In this document: positions 16,701 through 24,421 of the stretch, one piece after another | How positions within the stretch are numbered: position 1 is the stretch's first letter | Layout of the letters: every line of letters starts with the position of its first letter | Origin: Nocardia sp. | GTDB taxonomy: Bacteria; Actinomycetota; Actinomycetes; Mycobacteriales; Mycobacteriaceae | Length of the DNA: 36,043 nt | Assembly (NCBI RefSeq): GCF_025465275.1 | Contig: NZ_JAODNK010000212.1 | Span: 1 to 36,043, forward strand | Reading direction: 5' to 3' | Made by a program: the position numbers and the translations under genes | The notes under the pieces: generated by a model | What the model was told of the DNA's origin: nothing | The model's input: the letters and a program-made list of their open reading frames with translations, nothing else | Database searches by the model: none

Positions 16701-17390
16701 GGCCAGCCGCAATCGGGAATCGCGCAGCTCGGACTGCACGGTGGCGGCGCGCCGGGCCACCTCGGCCTGCCGCCCGAGCGGCTTGAGCTGGCGGCGCAGT
16801 TCGGTGGTGAGGTCGTTCAGGCGCGCCAGATTCGACTGCATAGCGTCGAGCTTGCGGACCGCCTTCTCCTTGCGCCGGCGGTGCTTGAGCACGCCCGCCG
16901 CCTCTTCGATGAAGGCGCGCCGGTCCTCCGGCCGCGACTCGAGGATCGCCGAGAGCCGGCCCTGACCCACGATCACGTGCATTTCTCTGCCGATACCGGA
17001 ATCGCTGAGCAGTTCCTGCACATCCATCAGACGGCAGGAGCTGCCATTGATCTCGTACTCACCGGCCCCGTCCCGGAACATGCGCCGAGTAATGGAGACC
17101 TCGGAGTACTCGATCGGCAGCACGCCGTCGGAGTTGTCGATGGTGAGGGTGACCTCGGCGCGGCCGAGAGCGGCGCGGCCGGAGGTGCCGGCGAAGATGA
17201 CGTCCTCCATCTTCCCGCCACGCAGCGCTTTCGCGCCCTGTTCCCCCATTACCCAGGTGAGCGCGTCGACGACGTTCGACTTGCCGGAACCGTTCGGCCC
17301 CACCACACAGGTGATGCCGGGCTCGAACCGCAGCGTCGTCGCGGACGCGAAGGACTTGAATCCCTTCAGCGTCAGACTCTTCAGATGCAC
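13782..17390 (-). CDS. smc: Chromosome partition protein Smc
   Basis: A full-length 1202-residue SMC ATPase that forms V-shaped dimers and compacts and segregates the chromosome with ScpA/ScpB. The head contains GPNGSGKSNVVDAL (Walker A, residues 31-38) and QGAKALRGGKMEDVIFAG. Two long coiled coils flank a hinge near residues 510-660 (SDGLLGPLSGLIRVHGGFE). The C-terminal head has the signature LLSGGEKSLTAVALL and Walker B YVMDEVEAALDD. The GTG at 17390 gives the canonical start HLKSLTLKGFKSFA; its ribosome binding site is weak. No frameshift is seen. Confidence 0.98.
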   Translation of the reverse strand: MHLKSLTLKGFKSFASATTLRFEPGITCVVGPNGSGKSNVVDALTWVMGEQGAKALRGGKMEDVIFAGTSGRAALGRAEVTLTIDNSDGVLPIEYSEVSITRRMFRDGAGEYEINGSSCRLMDVQELLSDSGIGREMHVIVGQGRLSAILESRPEDRRAFIEEAAGVLKHRRRKEKAVRKLDAMQSNLARLNDLTTELRRQLKPLGRQAEVARRAATVQSELRDSRLRLAADDLVSRRGELESQQSKESYAREQQVNVHAEMDAANAALAQQEFELSRLTPSAEAAAQTWFQLSALTERVNATIRIARDRARNLTIEQPTGTGRDPEQLEREAERVEAEEAELLETVEMATATLEAARDQLYDREQAAKAAEQAHLAAVRAIADRREGLARLSGQVDTLRSRAQSVDGEITRISASITEARERGSTADTEFESVQEELNELDAGEEGLDAQYEHAAEALHSADARVTELREKDREAGKRVASLGARIEALTMGLARRDGAAWLLEHRSDGLLGPLSGLIRVHGGFEAAVAAAFGPLADAVAADTGPSAHAAVRALKEADGGRVALVYGGAAQANTRAGGELPGAARWLAEVVDCPDHMRGAIAALTTGIAVADSLDAAAQVIAARPELRVVTREGDLTGAGWVLGGSDRAPSQLEVQAEIDSAGIELANWQRQAEELEAALAGALAEQTDRREAVDHALLALHESDQSLVAIYDRLGRLGQTARNAQRDCERLLAQRAETEAGREETLTKLAELEDRLRHVEDEQSGIGSESESTETAGYAREQAAAALAESRSMEVEARLTVRTAEERAESVRGKADGLRRTARAERENRARAERQHAARRQASAVAAVVAESAEKVAAELEKVVAQAAVRRDELVRRRTEFAAQVDQTKERARALNTALAQLTDAVHRDEVARAQAALRIEQLETNISEQFGLALEDLINEYGPDTLMPPTALELIEYEQAKERGEQVTEPQPMPYDRATQERRAKRAEKDLTTLGKVNPLALEEFAALEERYNFLATQLEDVKKARQDLLDVVTEVDARILQVFTEAWEDVEREFVGVFSKLFPGGEGRLLLTDPNDMLSTGVEVEARPPGKKVKRLSLLSGGEKSLTAVALLVAIFRARPSPFYVMDEVEAALDDTNLRRLIGLFEQLREKSQLIVITHQKPTMEIADALYGVSMRGDGITQVISQRLRGENLVGATT

Positions 17391-17731
17391 AGCCGCTCAG
17401 GTTACCCGCTCTGCCCCGATTGCCCCGGGTATGCCGGGAACGCGTCCGGTTCCCTGACGAGGCCGGCGCGTAGGGTCGGGGGAGTGGGCTGCGTCGCGAT
17501 CCAGCGGCGCAGAGACTTGCGACACGTCGGCGAGGTGGGAATTCGTCGGATGTCCCTAAGATCAGGTACTCTCTGGGTGTTGCAACTTTTGGTTCTCACA
17601 GACTTCAGTACGCGCCTGCTGACCATCACGCAGGCGCGCATTTGTGTTTCCAGTGATTCCTGACGGGGTCATTACAGCGACATCAGATCCGTAAAGTGCG
17701 GGTCGCACCAAAACAAAGAGGAGAGTCAATC
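17391..17731. other. Intergenic region smc/cspA with leader hairpin
   Basis: This is the divergent gap between smc and cspA. The frame on the minus strand at 17402-17641 is not protein-like. CGCGCCTGC (17611-17619) pairs perfectly with GCAGGCGCG (17630-17638) across a 10-base loop, and ATTTGTGTTT follows. It could be a terminator-like attenuator or a folded cold-shock leader upstream of cspA. Promoter elements were not assigned with confidence. Confidence 0.45.
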
Positions 17732-17935
17732 GTGGCTACCGGTACCGTGAAGTGGTTCAACACCGAAAAGGGCTTCGGCTTCATCGAGCAGGACGGTGGC
17801 GGCCCTGACGTGTTCGCCCACTACTCGAACATTGCCGCACAGGGCTTCCGCGAGCTCCAGGAAGGCCAGAAGGTCTCCTTCGACATCGCGCAGGGCCAGA
17901 AGGGCCCCCAGGCCGAGAACATCACCCCTGCCTAA
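17732..17935 (+). CDS. cspA: Cold-shock protein CspA
   Basis: A 67-residue single-domain cold-shock protein that binds single-stranded RNA and DNA as a chaperone. It has the canonical start ATGTVKWFN, RNP1-type KGFGFIEQ and RNP2-type DVFAHYS, and ends AENITPA. The GTG at 17732 follows AGAGGAG with suitable spacing; the upstream in-frame extension lacks Csp homology. A long AT-rich leader with a hairpin lies upstream and a very strong terminator follows, so the gene is probably monocistronic and highly expressed. Confidence 0.97.
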   Translation: MATGTVKWFNTEKGFGFIEQDGGGPDVFAHYSNIAAQGFRELQEGQKVSFDIAQGQKGPQAENITPA

Positions 17936-17950
17936 GTTTTAGCAGGTGAT

Positions 17951-17993
17951 CGAACGGCGGCCCGGCGTATCTGATACGCCGGGCCGCCGTTCG
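17951..17993 (+). terminator. Perfect 20-bp stem terminator after cspA
   Basis: A 20-base arm (17951-17970) is followed by the loop CTG and the exact complementary arm (17974-17993). It starts 16 bases after the cspA stop. No long U-tract follows, which is common for actinobacterial terminators. Symmetry lets it act on both strands, protecting the convergent membrane genes too. Confidence 0.85.
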
Positions 17994-17998
17994 TTGCA

Positions 17999-18044
17999 GG
18001 CCCGGTAGGGCGATAGCGGTACTCACCGCTCTCCCCACCGGGCC
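17999..18044 (+). terminator. Second hairpin between convergent genes
   Basis: GGCCCGGT (17999-18006) pairs with ACCGGGCC (18037-18044). Inside, AGCGGT pairs with ACCGCT and GGG with CCC, and TTTGTC follows on the plus strand. It lies directly downstream of the first hairpin and 4 bases before the end of the convergent membrane gene, so it may serve either strand. Confidence 0.65.
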
Positions 18045-18048
18045 TTTG

Positions 18049-18546
18049 TCATGCCTCGACAGGGCCTGGCCGCCCGGCGATTACCTGACGATGACAGTGA
18101 GGTTGTTGCCGCCAGACCTCGAGCAGCGGGGCGAGGAGAACCGTGGGAGCGAGCCAGGCGACGAGTTCCCAGGGGCCGTAGAGCGGGCCGTCGAGAGCGA
18201 AGGCCACGACGACGGTGGCGGTGACCAGCGCGATGTAGGAGCCGCCGAGGCCGTGAACGTAGACGTGAGTCCAACCGCCGGGGCGGCCGGTCGCATAACG
18301 ACCGAGGACGGCGAGAGCTACGGTCAGCAGCGAGACCGGGACCAGCCACCAGAGATCGGTGCGCTTCCAGATCACCAGGCCGATGGCCGTAATGGCGACG
18401 GCGACAACGATTCCCAGGTACCACGCGCCGAGGTCCCGGGACCTGCGCCAGCGGCGCGCGTCGGCCCAGGCGAGGACCGGGCCGAGCAGCAGACCGGCGA
18501 TTCCCGCGACGATATGGATGCCGAGTAGTTCCGGATATCCGACCAT
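18049..18546 (-). CDS. Multi-pass membrane protein, hypothetical
   Basis: A 165-residue protein with about four membrane helices: LGIHIVAGIAGLLLGPVLAW, then WYLGIVVAVAITAIGLVIW, LVPVSLLTVALAVLGRYA and YIALVTATVVVAFAL. It loosely resembles DUF2306-type membrane proteins, but I cannot assign a function. The His-rich end (QPHCHRQV) may be cytoplasmic. It begins 6 bases after the DUF1707 gene stop, so the two form an operon and may work together at the membrane. Confidence 0.75.
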   Translation of the reverse strand: MVGYPELLGIHIVAGIAGLLLGPVLAWADARRWRRSRDLGAWYLGIVVAVAITAIGLVIWKRTDLWWLVPVSLLTVALAVLGRYATGRPGGWTHVYVHGLGGSYIALVTATVVVAFALDGPLYGPWELVAWLAPTVLLAPLLEVWRQQPHCHRQVIAGRPGPVEA

Positions 18547-18552
18547 GGCCAG

Positions 18553-18996
18553 CTACCGCACGGGATGGTGACGGCGGTGATGCTGGTTCCAGGCTCCCGA
18601 TTCCCAGCCCGTGAGCATGCGGAAGACCAGGACCGCACCCCAGGGGCCGATGACCCACATCGGCCAGGGATAGGTGAATTCGCCTGTGGCCAAGGAGATT
18701 GCGGCCCAGATGGCGACGCAGAGCAGGCTGACGCCGAGCCAGGCGCTGACTTCTATGCGCTGCCAGATCGGGATGCGGGTGCCGGAGCGTCCCGGCGCGG
18801 TGGCGGGTTTTGTCAGGCGGGGTAGATCGCCCAGTACCAATTGCAGGTCTTCGATAGTGGCGGTGCCGTAGACCCGGCCGAGGCGTTCGTTGTATTCGGT
18901 GAGGTCGAGACGCCCATCGGCCATATGGCGGCCGAGCGCATCGGCGACCTGTGCACGTTCGGCGTCGGAGGCGCGGGTGCCCGAGGTGATGTCCAT
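18553..18996 (-). CDS. DUF1707 (SHOCT-like) and 2TM domain protein
   Basis: 147 residues. The N-terminus matches the DUF1707 domain: RASDAERAQVADALGRHMAD, then GRLDLTEYNERLGRVYGTAT and DLQLVLGDLP. A membrane region with two helices follows (AWLGVSLLCVAIWAAISLA and WPMWVIGPWGAVLVF), ending in a His-rich tail QHHRRHHPVR. DUF1707 proteins are common in actinobacteria and of unknown role, possibly envelope stress. The ATG at 18996 has AGAGGA 6 bases upstream. It is first of two genes and divergent from the acyl-CoA dehydrogenase operon. Confidence 0.87.
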   Translation of the reverse strand: MDITSGTRASDAERAQVADALGRHMADGRLDLTEYNERLGRVYGTATIEDLQLVLGDLPRLTKPATAPGRSGTRIPIWQRIEVSAWLGVSLLCVAIWAAISLATGEFTYPWPMWVIGPWGAVLVFRMLTGWESGAWNQHHRRHHPVR

Positions 18997-19160
18997 GTCG
19001 ATCCTCTCGACAATCTTCCAAAGTGGAATATCTCACTCCAGAATAAACCTCCACAATGGCATGTCAACAGCGTCAAGTGAGGGCGGGTGCCAGCACATTT
19101 GCCAGCGAGGGTGAGGCAGTGAGATGGTTGGGGCCAGTTCTTCGCACAAGAGGAGTTTTT

Positions 19161-20393
19161 GTGGACCTCGACTGGTCGCCCGGTGATCTGGCGTTTCGCG
19201 ATGAAGTGCGCCACTTCCTCGATGAGAATCTGACCCCGCGGCTGCGGCGGGCCGGGCGGCTGGCCACCAGCGTGTACCCGGACCACGAAGCCAGCATGGA
19301 GTGGCAGCAGATCCTGCACGCCCAGGGCTGGGCCGCGCCCGCGTGGCCGGTGAAGTACGGCGGCCGCGACTGGAGCCTCACCCAGCACTACATCTTCGGC
19401 CGCGAATGCACGCTCGCGGGCGCACCGAACCTGTCCCCCATGGGTATTCGGATGGTCTCGCACGCCATCATGGCGTTCGGCACCGGGGAGCAGAAGGACT
19501 TCTTCCTGCCGCGCATCCTCACCGGCGAAGTCTTCTTCTGCCAAGGCTATTCGGAGCCCGAGGCCGGTTCGGACCTCGCCTCGCTGTCCATGGCGGCGGT
19601 CGAGGACGGCGAGGATCTGGTGATCACCGGCTCCAAGATCTGGACCACCCATGCCACCGAGGCCAATTGGATCTTCGCCCTGGTGCGCACCTCCCGGCAG
19701 GCCAAGAAGCAGCAGGGCATCACCTTCCTGCTGATGCCGATGGACGCCGCGGGCATTACGATCCGGCCGCTGGTCATGACCTCCGGTGAGCAGGTGCAGA
19801 ACCAGGTCTTCTTCGATCAGGTGCGGGCGCCGAAGGCGAATGTGCTGGGCCGCATCGACGATGGCTGGACCGTCGCCAAATTCCTGCTCAATTTCGAGCG
19901 TGGCGGCGGCGCGGCGGCACCGGCGCTGCAGGTGATGGCCGAGGAGCTGGCGCAGGCCGCGCAGACCCAGCCGGGGCCGAATGGCGGTGCGCTGATCGAT
20001 GATCCGGCATTCGCCGCACAGCTGGCCGATGCGCGGATTCGCGCGGATGTGCTGGAGATCCTCGAATACCGCACGCTGGCACTGGTTTCCAGCGGAAAGG
20101 ATCCGGGTCCGGCCGCCTCCACCATCAAGATCCTGGGCACCGAATTGAGCCAGGTCCTCACCGAACTGGCCCTGGAGGCCGCGGGCCCGCGCGGTCGCGC
20201 ATACCAGCCGCACGCCACCATGCCGGGCGGCCCGATCGCTGACTTCACGCCGCCCGCAGACGGTTTCGTCAGTGGTGAGGAATGGCAGGCGGTCGCGCCC
20301 ATGCGGTATTTCAACGACCGCGCCGGCTCGATCTACGCCGGCAGCAATGAGATTCAGCGCAATATCATCGCCAAAGCGACCCTGGGACTGTAG
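19161..20393 (+). CDS. Acyl-CoA dehydrogenase, subunit 1 (FadE-like)
   Basis: A 410-residue flavoprotein that would introduce the alpha-beta double bond into an acyl-CoA. Visible motifs are FCQGYSEPEAGSDLASL (FAD/substrate loop), TGSKIWTTHA, and the C-terminal YAGSNEIQRNIIAK. The MCAD-type catalytic glutamate (YEGT) is replaced by Ala (YAGS); the glutamate in LLNFERGG may serve instead, as in isovaleryl-CoA dehydrogenase. The GTG at 19161 has AGGAG 5 bases upstream; extension to 19056 is rejected. The next dehydrogenase starts 2 bases after the stop, a layout typical of actinobacterial alpha2-beta2 enzymes acting on steroid side chains or bulky acyl-CoAs. Confidence 0.93.
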   Translation: MDLDWSPGDLAFRDEVRHFLDENLTPRLRRAGRLATSVYPDHEASMEWQQILHAQGWAAPAWPVKYGGRDWSLTQHYIFGRECTLAGAPNLSPMGIRMVSHAIMAFGTGEQKDFFLPRILTGEVFFCQGYSEPEAGSDLASLSMAAVEDGEDLVITGSKIWTTHATEANWIFALVRTSRQAKKQQGITFLLMPMDAAGITIRPLVMTSGEQVQNQVFFDQVRAPKANVLGRIDDGWTVAKFLLNFERGGGAAAPALQVMAEELAQAAQTQPGPNGGALIDDPAFAAQLADARIRADVLEILEYRTLALVSSGKDPGPAASTIKILGTELSQVLTELALEAAGPRGRAYQPHATMPGGPIADFTPPADGFVSGEEWQAVAPMRYFNDRAGSIYAGSNEIQRNIIAKATLGL

Positions 20394-20395
20394 CC

Positions 20396-21520
20396 ATGGA
20401 CTTCTCCTTCACCGCTGAACAAGAACTGCTCCGCGACACCGTCACGGAGTTCCTCGCGGCCCGCTACGAACTCGAAAGCAGCCGCGCCGCAGCCCGTGTC
20501 GGGGCAGGGTGGCAGCCACAGGTCTGGCGCGGACTGGCCGAGGAGGTCGGCATCCTGGGCGCGGCGCTGCCCGAATCGGTCGGCGGCATCGGCGGCGGCC
20601 CCGTCGAGACGATGATCATCGCCGAAGCGCTGGGCGGCGCACTCGTAGTCGAGCCGTACATCGACACCGTGGTCGTGGGCGGCGGCCTGCTGCAGCGCGC
20701 CACCGGTAAGCGCGCCGAAGATCTGCTCTCCGGCATCACCGAGGGCGCGGTCATCACCGGATTCGCCGCCCTGGAAGCACAATCCGGCTACGACTACACC
20801 AATGTCGCGACCATCGCCCGCCGCGACGGCGACGACTGGCTGCTCACCGGCAGCAAGTGCGTGGTCACCTCGGCCCCGCTCGCCACCCATCTGCTGGTGA
20901 CCGCCGTGGCCGACGGTGAAATCGCCCTCTTCGTAGTCGATTTCGACCCTGCCGCCCCGCCCACCGGCCTCACCGTCGAACCGTTCCGCACCATCGACGA
21001 ACGTCCCGCCGCCGACCTCACCTTCGAAAACCTGCGCCTCCCAGCAGATTCCCTGCTGCTGGCGAATGCGGGCGAGGCCCTGGCCGCCACCCTCGACGAG
21101 GCCATTGCCGCCGTCGCCGCCGAAGCGGTGGGCATCATGCGCAAGGTAGTCGCCGACACCGTCGAATACACCAAACAGCGCCACCAGTTCGGCGTCCCCA
21201 TCGCCAGCTTCCAAGCCCTGCAGCACCGCATGGTGAATATGCACCTGGAGCTGGAACAGGCAATAGCCGCAACATATCTGGTGACCCTGAAACTGACCGC
21301 CGACCCCACCGAGCGGGCCAAGGCCGCCGCAGCGGCCAAGGTAACCATCGGCCGCGCCGCCCGCCTCATCGGCCAGGAGTCGGTCCAACTACACGGCGCC
21401 ATGGGCATGACCGAAGAACTCCCCATCGGCCACTTCTTCAAGCGCCTCACCGCAATCCAATACGAGTACGGCACCACCGCCCACCACACCACCCGCTACG
21501 CAACACTGACCCGGCCGTAA
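20396..21520 (+). CDS. Acyl-CoA dehydrogenase, subunit 2 (FadE-like)
   Basis: A 374-residue acyl-CoA dehydrogenase homologue beginning MDFSFTAEQELLRDTV. It keeps the FAD-binding region RHQFGVPIASFQALQHRMVNM and the C-terminal QLHGAMGMTEELPIGHFFKR, but its middle loop (ALEAQSGYDYTNVATIARRD) lacks the usual TEPxAGSD sequence. That asymmetry fits the non-catalytic partner of a heteromeric FadE pair. The ATG at 20396 is 2 bases from the previous stop, so co-translation is very likely. Tandem hairpins end the transcription unit. Confidence 0.92.
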   Translation: MDFSFTAEQELLRDTVTEFLAARYELESSRAAARVGAGWQPQVWRGLAEEVGILGAALPESVGGIGGGPVETMIIAEALGGALVVEPYIDTVVVGGGLLQRATGKRAEDLLSGITEGAVITGFAALEAQSGYDYTNVATIARRDGDDWLLTGSKCVVTSAPLATHLLVTAVADGEIALFVVDFDPAAPPTGLTVEPFRTIDERPAADLTFENLRLPADSLLLANAGEALAATLDEAIAAVAAEAVGIMRKVVADTVEYTKQRHQFGVPIASFQALQHRMVNMHLELEQAIAATYLVTLKLTADPTERAKAAAAAKVTIGRAARLIGQESVQLHGAMGMTEELPIGHFFKRLTAIQYEYGTTAHHTTRYATLTRP

Positions 21521-21549
21521 CCGCCCGAACCACGGTTACGGCCCACCCA

Positions 21550-21622
21550 GGCCCCAGGGGTGGGGCCGACGCGACGGCCGGGCTCCCGCGACGCAGTTCC
21601 CTGCGGTGCGGGAGCCCGGCCG
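21550..21622 (+). terminator. Tandem hairpins after the acyl-CoA dehydrogenase pair
   Basis: GGCCCC (21550-21555) pairs with GGGGCC (21562-21567). Then a 15-base arm (21575-21589) pairs perfectly with 21608-21622, and inside it CGCAG pairs with CTGCG (21592-21596 with 21601-21605). These are strong rho-independent-like structures without a U-tract, closing the operon. Confidence 0.75.
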
Positions 21623-21734
21623 AAGCGTTGCTACGACGTGACCCGCAACACACCCGCAACTCGTCACGTCGGGGTGGGGTATCTCGTCCAATGGATGTAC
21701 CGAATCGATCGGGACGTCACGAAGGGACGAGAAC

Positions 21735-22172
21735 ATGTCACGAATGAACCTGGCAGCGGTCGCGCCCGAGGTCTACAAGGCGTGGATGGCCGCTGAGGTC
21801 GCGATTCGGCGCGGGCCGCTCGATGCGACCGTGCGAGAACTGGTGAAGATTCGCGTTTCGCAGATCAACCGCTGCCTGTTCTGCATCGAGATGCACACCA
21901 CCGAGGCGCGCAAGGAGGGTGAGACCGAGAAGCGTATCTATCACCTCGATGCCTGGCGTGAGTCCGACCTCTTCACCGATGCCGAGGGTGCGGCCCTCGA
22001 ATATGCCGAAGCCGCAACAGAGCTCGGCGTCCACGGGGTGAGCGACGAGATCTGGGCAGCCGTCGAAAAGAACTTCGACGAGGGTGAGCGCGGCGGCTTG
22101 GTCGCCATCACCGCTCAGATCAACATGTGGAACCGGCTAGGCGTACCCCTCCGGATGTACGACGGGCAGTAA
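21735..22172 (+). CDS. AhpD-like / carboxymuconolactone decarboxylase family protein
   Basis: A 145-residue protein with the AhpD-type redox motif NRCLFCIEMHT: C47-x2-C50-x3-H54. Such proteins are alkylhydroperoxidase-like disulfide reductases or gamma-carboxymuconolactone decarboxylases; the CxxC-x3-H pattern favours a peroxidase or redox role. LFTDAEGAALEYAEAATEL and the C-terminal AITAQINMWNRLGVPL are family-typical. The ATG at 21735 follows an AGGGACGAG stretch. It stands alone downstream of a terminator. Confidence 0.88.
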   Translation: MSRMNLAAVAPEVYKAWMAAEVAIRRGPLDATVRELVKIRVSQINRCLFCIEMHTTEARKEGETEKRIYHLDAWRESDLFTDAEGAALEYAEAATELGVHGVSDEIWAAVEKNFDEGERGGLVAITAQINMWNRLGVPLRMYDGQ

Positions 22173-22576
22173 TCCTGGACGACTACTCGTCCGAACCCGC
22201 ACGCCCACATTCGGAACGTACGTCCAATGCCACCGGAAACCCTTGAAGTCCACCAGGATTGCCTCGTTCGCCTACCGACCGGCAGGGTGCCTGCATCGGC
22301 CGAATGGGACCGGCGGTAGTACCGGTTCACCCAGCGCTGCAGTCCAACACGCGGGCATGCAAGGGTGAAACCGCTGCGGCCGCATGCCGATGCCGGAACC
22401 ACGCGCGTATTCTTTGACGGAATTCTGTCTTGCGGTGTGCCGGGAAGTCTGGTCGGCGTGCGGCCCGAAGCCTCGGGTCGTGCGGTTCGACGTGGGAGCT
22501 TCGGTGCGGCGTCTGTATTCGATCTTGACGTATTCTCTTCGCGTGATACCCCGGCGCAGCGTCGTATCCTGCAGTT
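22173..22576. other. Gene-less stretch before the CBS gene
   Basis: About 400 bases with no convincing gene. A minus-strand frame (22115-22582) is Arg/Thr rich and overlaps the AhpD-like gene; plus-strand frames have no ribosome binding site. It should contain the promoter of the CBS/permease operon; TTGACG near 22525 is a possible -35 element, but no well-spaced -10 follows. Confidence 0.4.
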
Positions 22577-23020
22577 ATGCATGCCGCTCAGATGGCCGAG
22601 GAATACCCGATGATCGACCTGGACTCCGACGCGATGGACGCGGCGCGACTATTGGCCGAACACCGACTACCGGGCATCCTGGTGACCGATGCCCAGGGCG
22701 CGCCGCATTCGGTGCTGCCGGCCTCGCAGGTGGTGCTGTTCATCGTGCCGAAGTATGTGCAGGACGATCCGTCGCTGGCCGGGGTGCTCAACGAGAGCAT
22801 GTGCAATCAGGTGGCGAATCGGCTGCGCGGCAAGAAGGTCCGCGATGTGATTCCGGAGCGGCTCACCAAGATTCCGGCGGTGCAGGCGGACGACAATACC
22901 GTCGAGGTGGCGGCGTTGATGGCACGGTACAAGACGCCGCTCATCGCGGTGCTGGACGGCAAGAAGCTGCTCGGCGTGATCACCGCGTCGCGGCTGCTCG
23001 AAGTGGCGCTGACGCACTGA
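22577..23020 (+). CDS. CBS-domain protein
   Basis: A 147-residue protein composed of two CBS motifs: DAMDAARLLAEHRLPGILVT with PHSVLPASQVV, and VRDVIPERLTKIPAV with MARYKTPLIAVLDGKKLLGVITASRL. CBS pairs bind adenosine nucleotides and regulate attached or neighbouring proteins. The permease gene starts 16 bases after the stop, so this is probably its energy- or nucleotide-sensing regulator. The ATG at 22577 is used; an ATG at 22592 is also possible. Confidence 0.88.
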   Translation: MHAAQMAEEYPMIDLDSDAMDAARLLAEHRLPGILVTDAQGAPHSVLPASQVVLFIVPKYVQDDPSLAGVLNESMCNQVANRLRGKKVRDVIPERLTKIPAVQADDNTVEVAALMARYKTPLIAVLDGKKLLGVITASRLLEVALTH

Positions 23021-23036
23021 CCCCGGCGCGGTCCAC

Positions 23037-24326
23037 GTGACCGCGGTGGCCGTAGCGGTCTTCACGATCGCGTACATCCTGATCGCGACCGAACGCGTCC
23101 ACAAAACCATTGCCGCGCTGACGGGCGCGGGTGTGGTGATCGCGCTCGGTGTCATGGACTCCGACGATGCCTTCTACTCGCACGAAACCGGCATCGACTG
23201 GAATGTCATCTTCCTGCTGCTCGGGATGATGGTCATTGTCGGAGTCCTGCGCCAGACCGGCGTCTTCGAATGGGCCGCCATCTGGGCGGCCAAGCGCGCC
23301 AAGGGTTCCGCACTGCGGGTGATGATCCTGCTGACCCTCATCACCGCCACGGCATCGGGCTTCCTCGACAATGTCACGACGATATTGCTCATCGCCCCGG
23401 TGACCATGCTGGTGTGCGAGCGCCTCGATATCCCGCCCGCGCCGTTCCTCATCGCCGAGGTGCTGGCCTCCAATATCGGCGGCGCGGGCACCCTGATCGG
23501 CGATCCGCCCAATATCATCATCGGCAGCCGGGCGGGCTTGTCGTTCAACGACTTCGTAGTCAATATGACCCCGATCGTGCTGATCGAACTGGCCGTTTTC
23601 ACCCTGCTGCTACCGCGCTTGTTCCGCGGCTCGTTCACCGTCGATCCCGACCGTGTCGCCGACATCATGGCGCTGAACGAGCGCGAGGCCATTCGCGATC
23701 CGAAACTGCTGATCAAGAGCGCGGTCGTGCTGGCGGCGGTATTCGCGGGCTTCTTCGGGCAGCCGCTTTTCCATCTCGAACCGTCCCTGGTGGCATTGCT
23801 CGGCGCGGGCGCGCTGGTGCTGATTTCGGGTTTGCCACAACGCGATTACCTGGCCGCCGTGGAATGGGAGACGCTGCTGTTCTTCGCCGGTCTGTTCGTC
23901 ATGATCGGGGCACTGGTGAAAACCGGTGTGATCGGGCGACTGGCGAAATACGCGACTGAGCTCACGGGCGGCAATGCCCTGGTCGCCACCATGCTCATTC
24001 TGGTGGTCTCGGCGGTGCTCTCCGGCGTCATCGACAATATTCCGTACGTGGCCACCATGAGTCCGCTGGTAGCGCAGCTGGCGGGCACGGTCGGCAATGA
24101 GAGTCAGGCACATGCGCTGTGGTGGGCGCTGGCATTGGGCGCGGATTTCGGCGGCAATCTGACGGCCGTGGGCGCGAGCGCGAATGTGGTGATGCTCGGT
24201 ATCGCGCGGCGCTCGGACCATCCCATCTCGTTCTGGGAATTCACTCGCAAGGGCATCGTAGTGACGGTGGTCACCATCGTGGTAGCTGCGCCGTATCTGT
24301 GGCTGCGGTATTTCGCCTTTGCCTGA
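23037..24326 (+). CDS. ArsB/NhaD-family (ion transporter superfamily) permease
   Basis: A 429-residue membrane protein with about 11 helices. It shows the superfamily repeats: ITATASGFLDNVTTILLIAP and IGGAGTLIGDPPNIIIGSRA in the first half, VVSAVLSGVIDNIPYVATM and GADFGGNLTAVGASANVVML in the second. It belongs with ArsB, NhaD, CitM and P-protein transporters that move anions or exchange Na+/H+; arsenite specificity is not supported, as no ars genes are nearby. The GTG start at 23037 has no strong ribosome binding site and probably relies on coupling to the CBS gene. Confidence 0.88.
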   Translation: MTAVAVAVFTIAYILIATERVHKTIAALTGAGVVIALGVMDSDDAFYSHETGIDWNVIFLLLGMMVIVGVLRQTGVFEWAAIWAAKRAKGSALRVMILLTLITATASGFLDNVTTILLIAPVTMLVCERLDIPPAPFLIAEVLASNIGGAGTLIGDPPNIIIGSRAGLSFNDFVVNMTPIVLIELAVFTLLLPRLFRGSFTVDPDRVADIMALNEREAIRDPKLLIKSAVVLAAVFAGFFGQPLFHLEPSLVALLGAGALVLISGLPQRDYLAAVEWETLLFFAGLFVMIGALVKTGVIGRLAKYATELTGGNALVATMLILVVSAVLSGVIDNIPYVATMSPLVAQLAGTVGNESQAHALWWALALGADFGGNLTAVGASANVVMLGIARRSDHPISFWEFTRKGIVVTVVTIVVAAPYLWLRYFAFA

Positions 24327-24421
24327 GCACCCCTGCCAACTGGGACGAAGGGCACATTCAGGTCAAGATATGTGTGGCGATTGGCAAATTCCGCGTTGCC
24401 GATACAAGAATAGTCGCCGCC

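Noticed and set aside
17402..17641. Possible acylphosphatase or small gene upstream of smc
   Set aside because: The translation shows no acylphosphatase motif and covers the cspA leader hairpin.
15744..17663. Long plus-strand open frame opposite smc
   Set aside because: Antisense shadow of smc with no domain or start signal.
18023..19054. Minus-strand Arg-rich frame across both membrane genes
   Set aside because: Wrong frame of the DUF1707 and membrane genes; the two real frames have good starts and membrane helices.
22115..22582. Minus-strand 155-codon frame in the gap before the CBS gene
   Set aside because: Overlaps the AhpD-like gene, has biased Arg/Thr composition, no ribosome binding site and no recognisable domain.
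23037..24326. Arsenite efflux pump ArsB
   Set aside because: The fold family fits, but no arsR, arsC or ACR3 genes are adjacent, and the CBS partner suggests another role.
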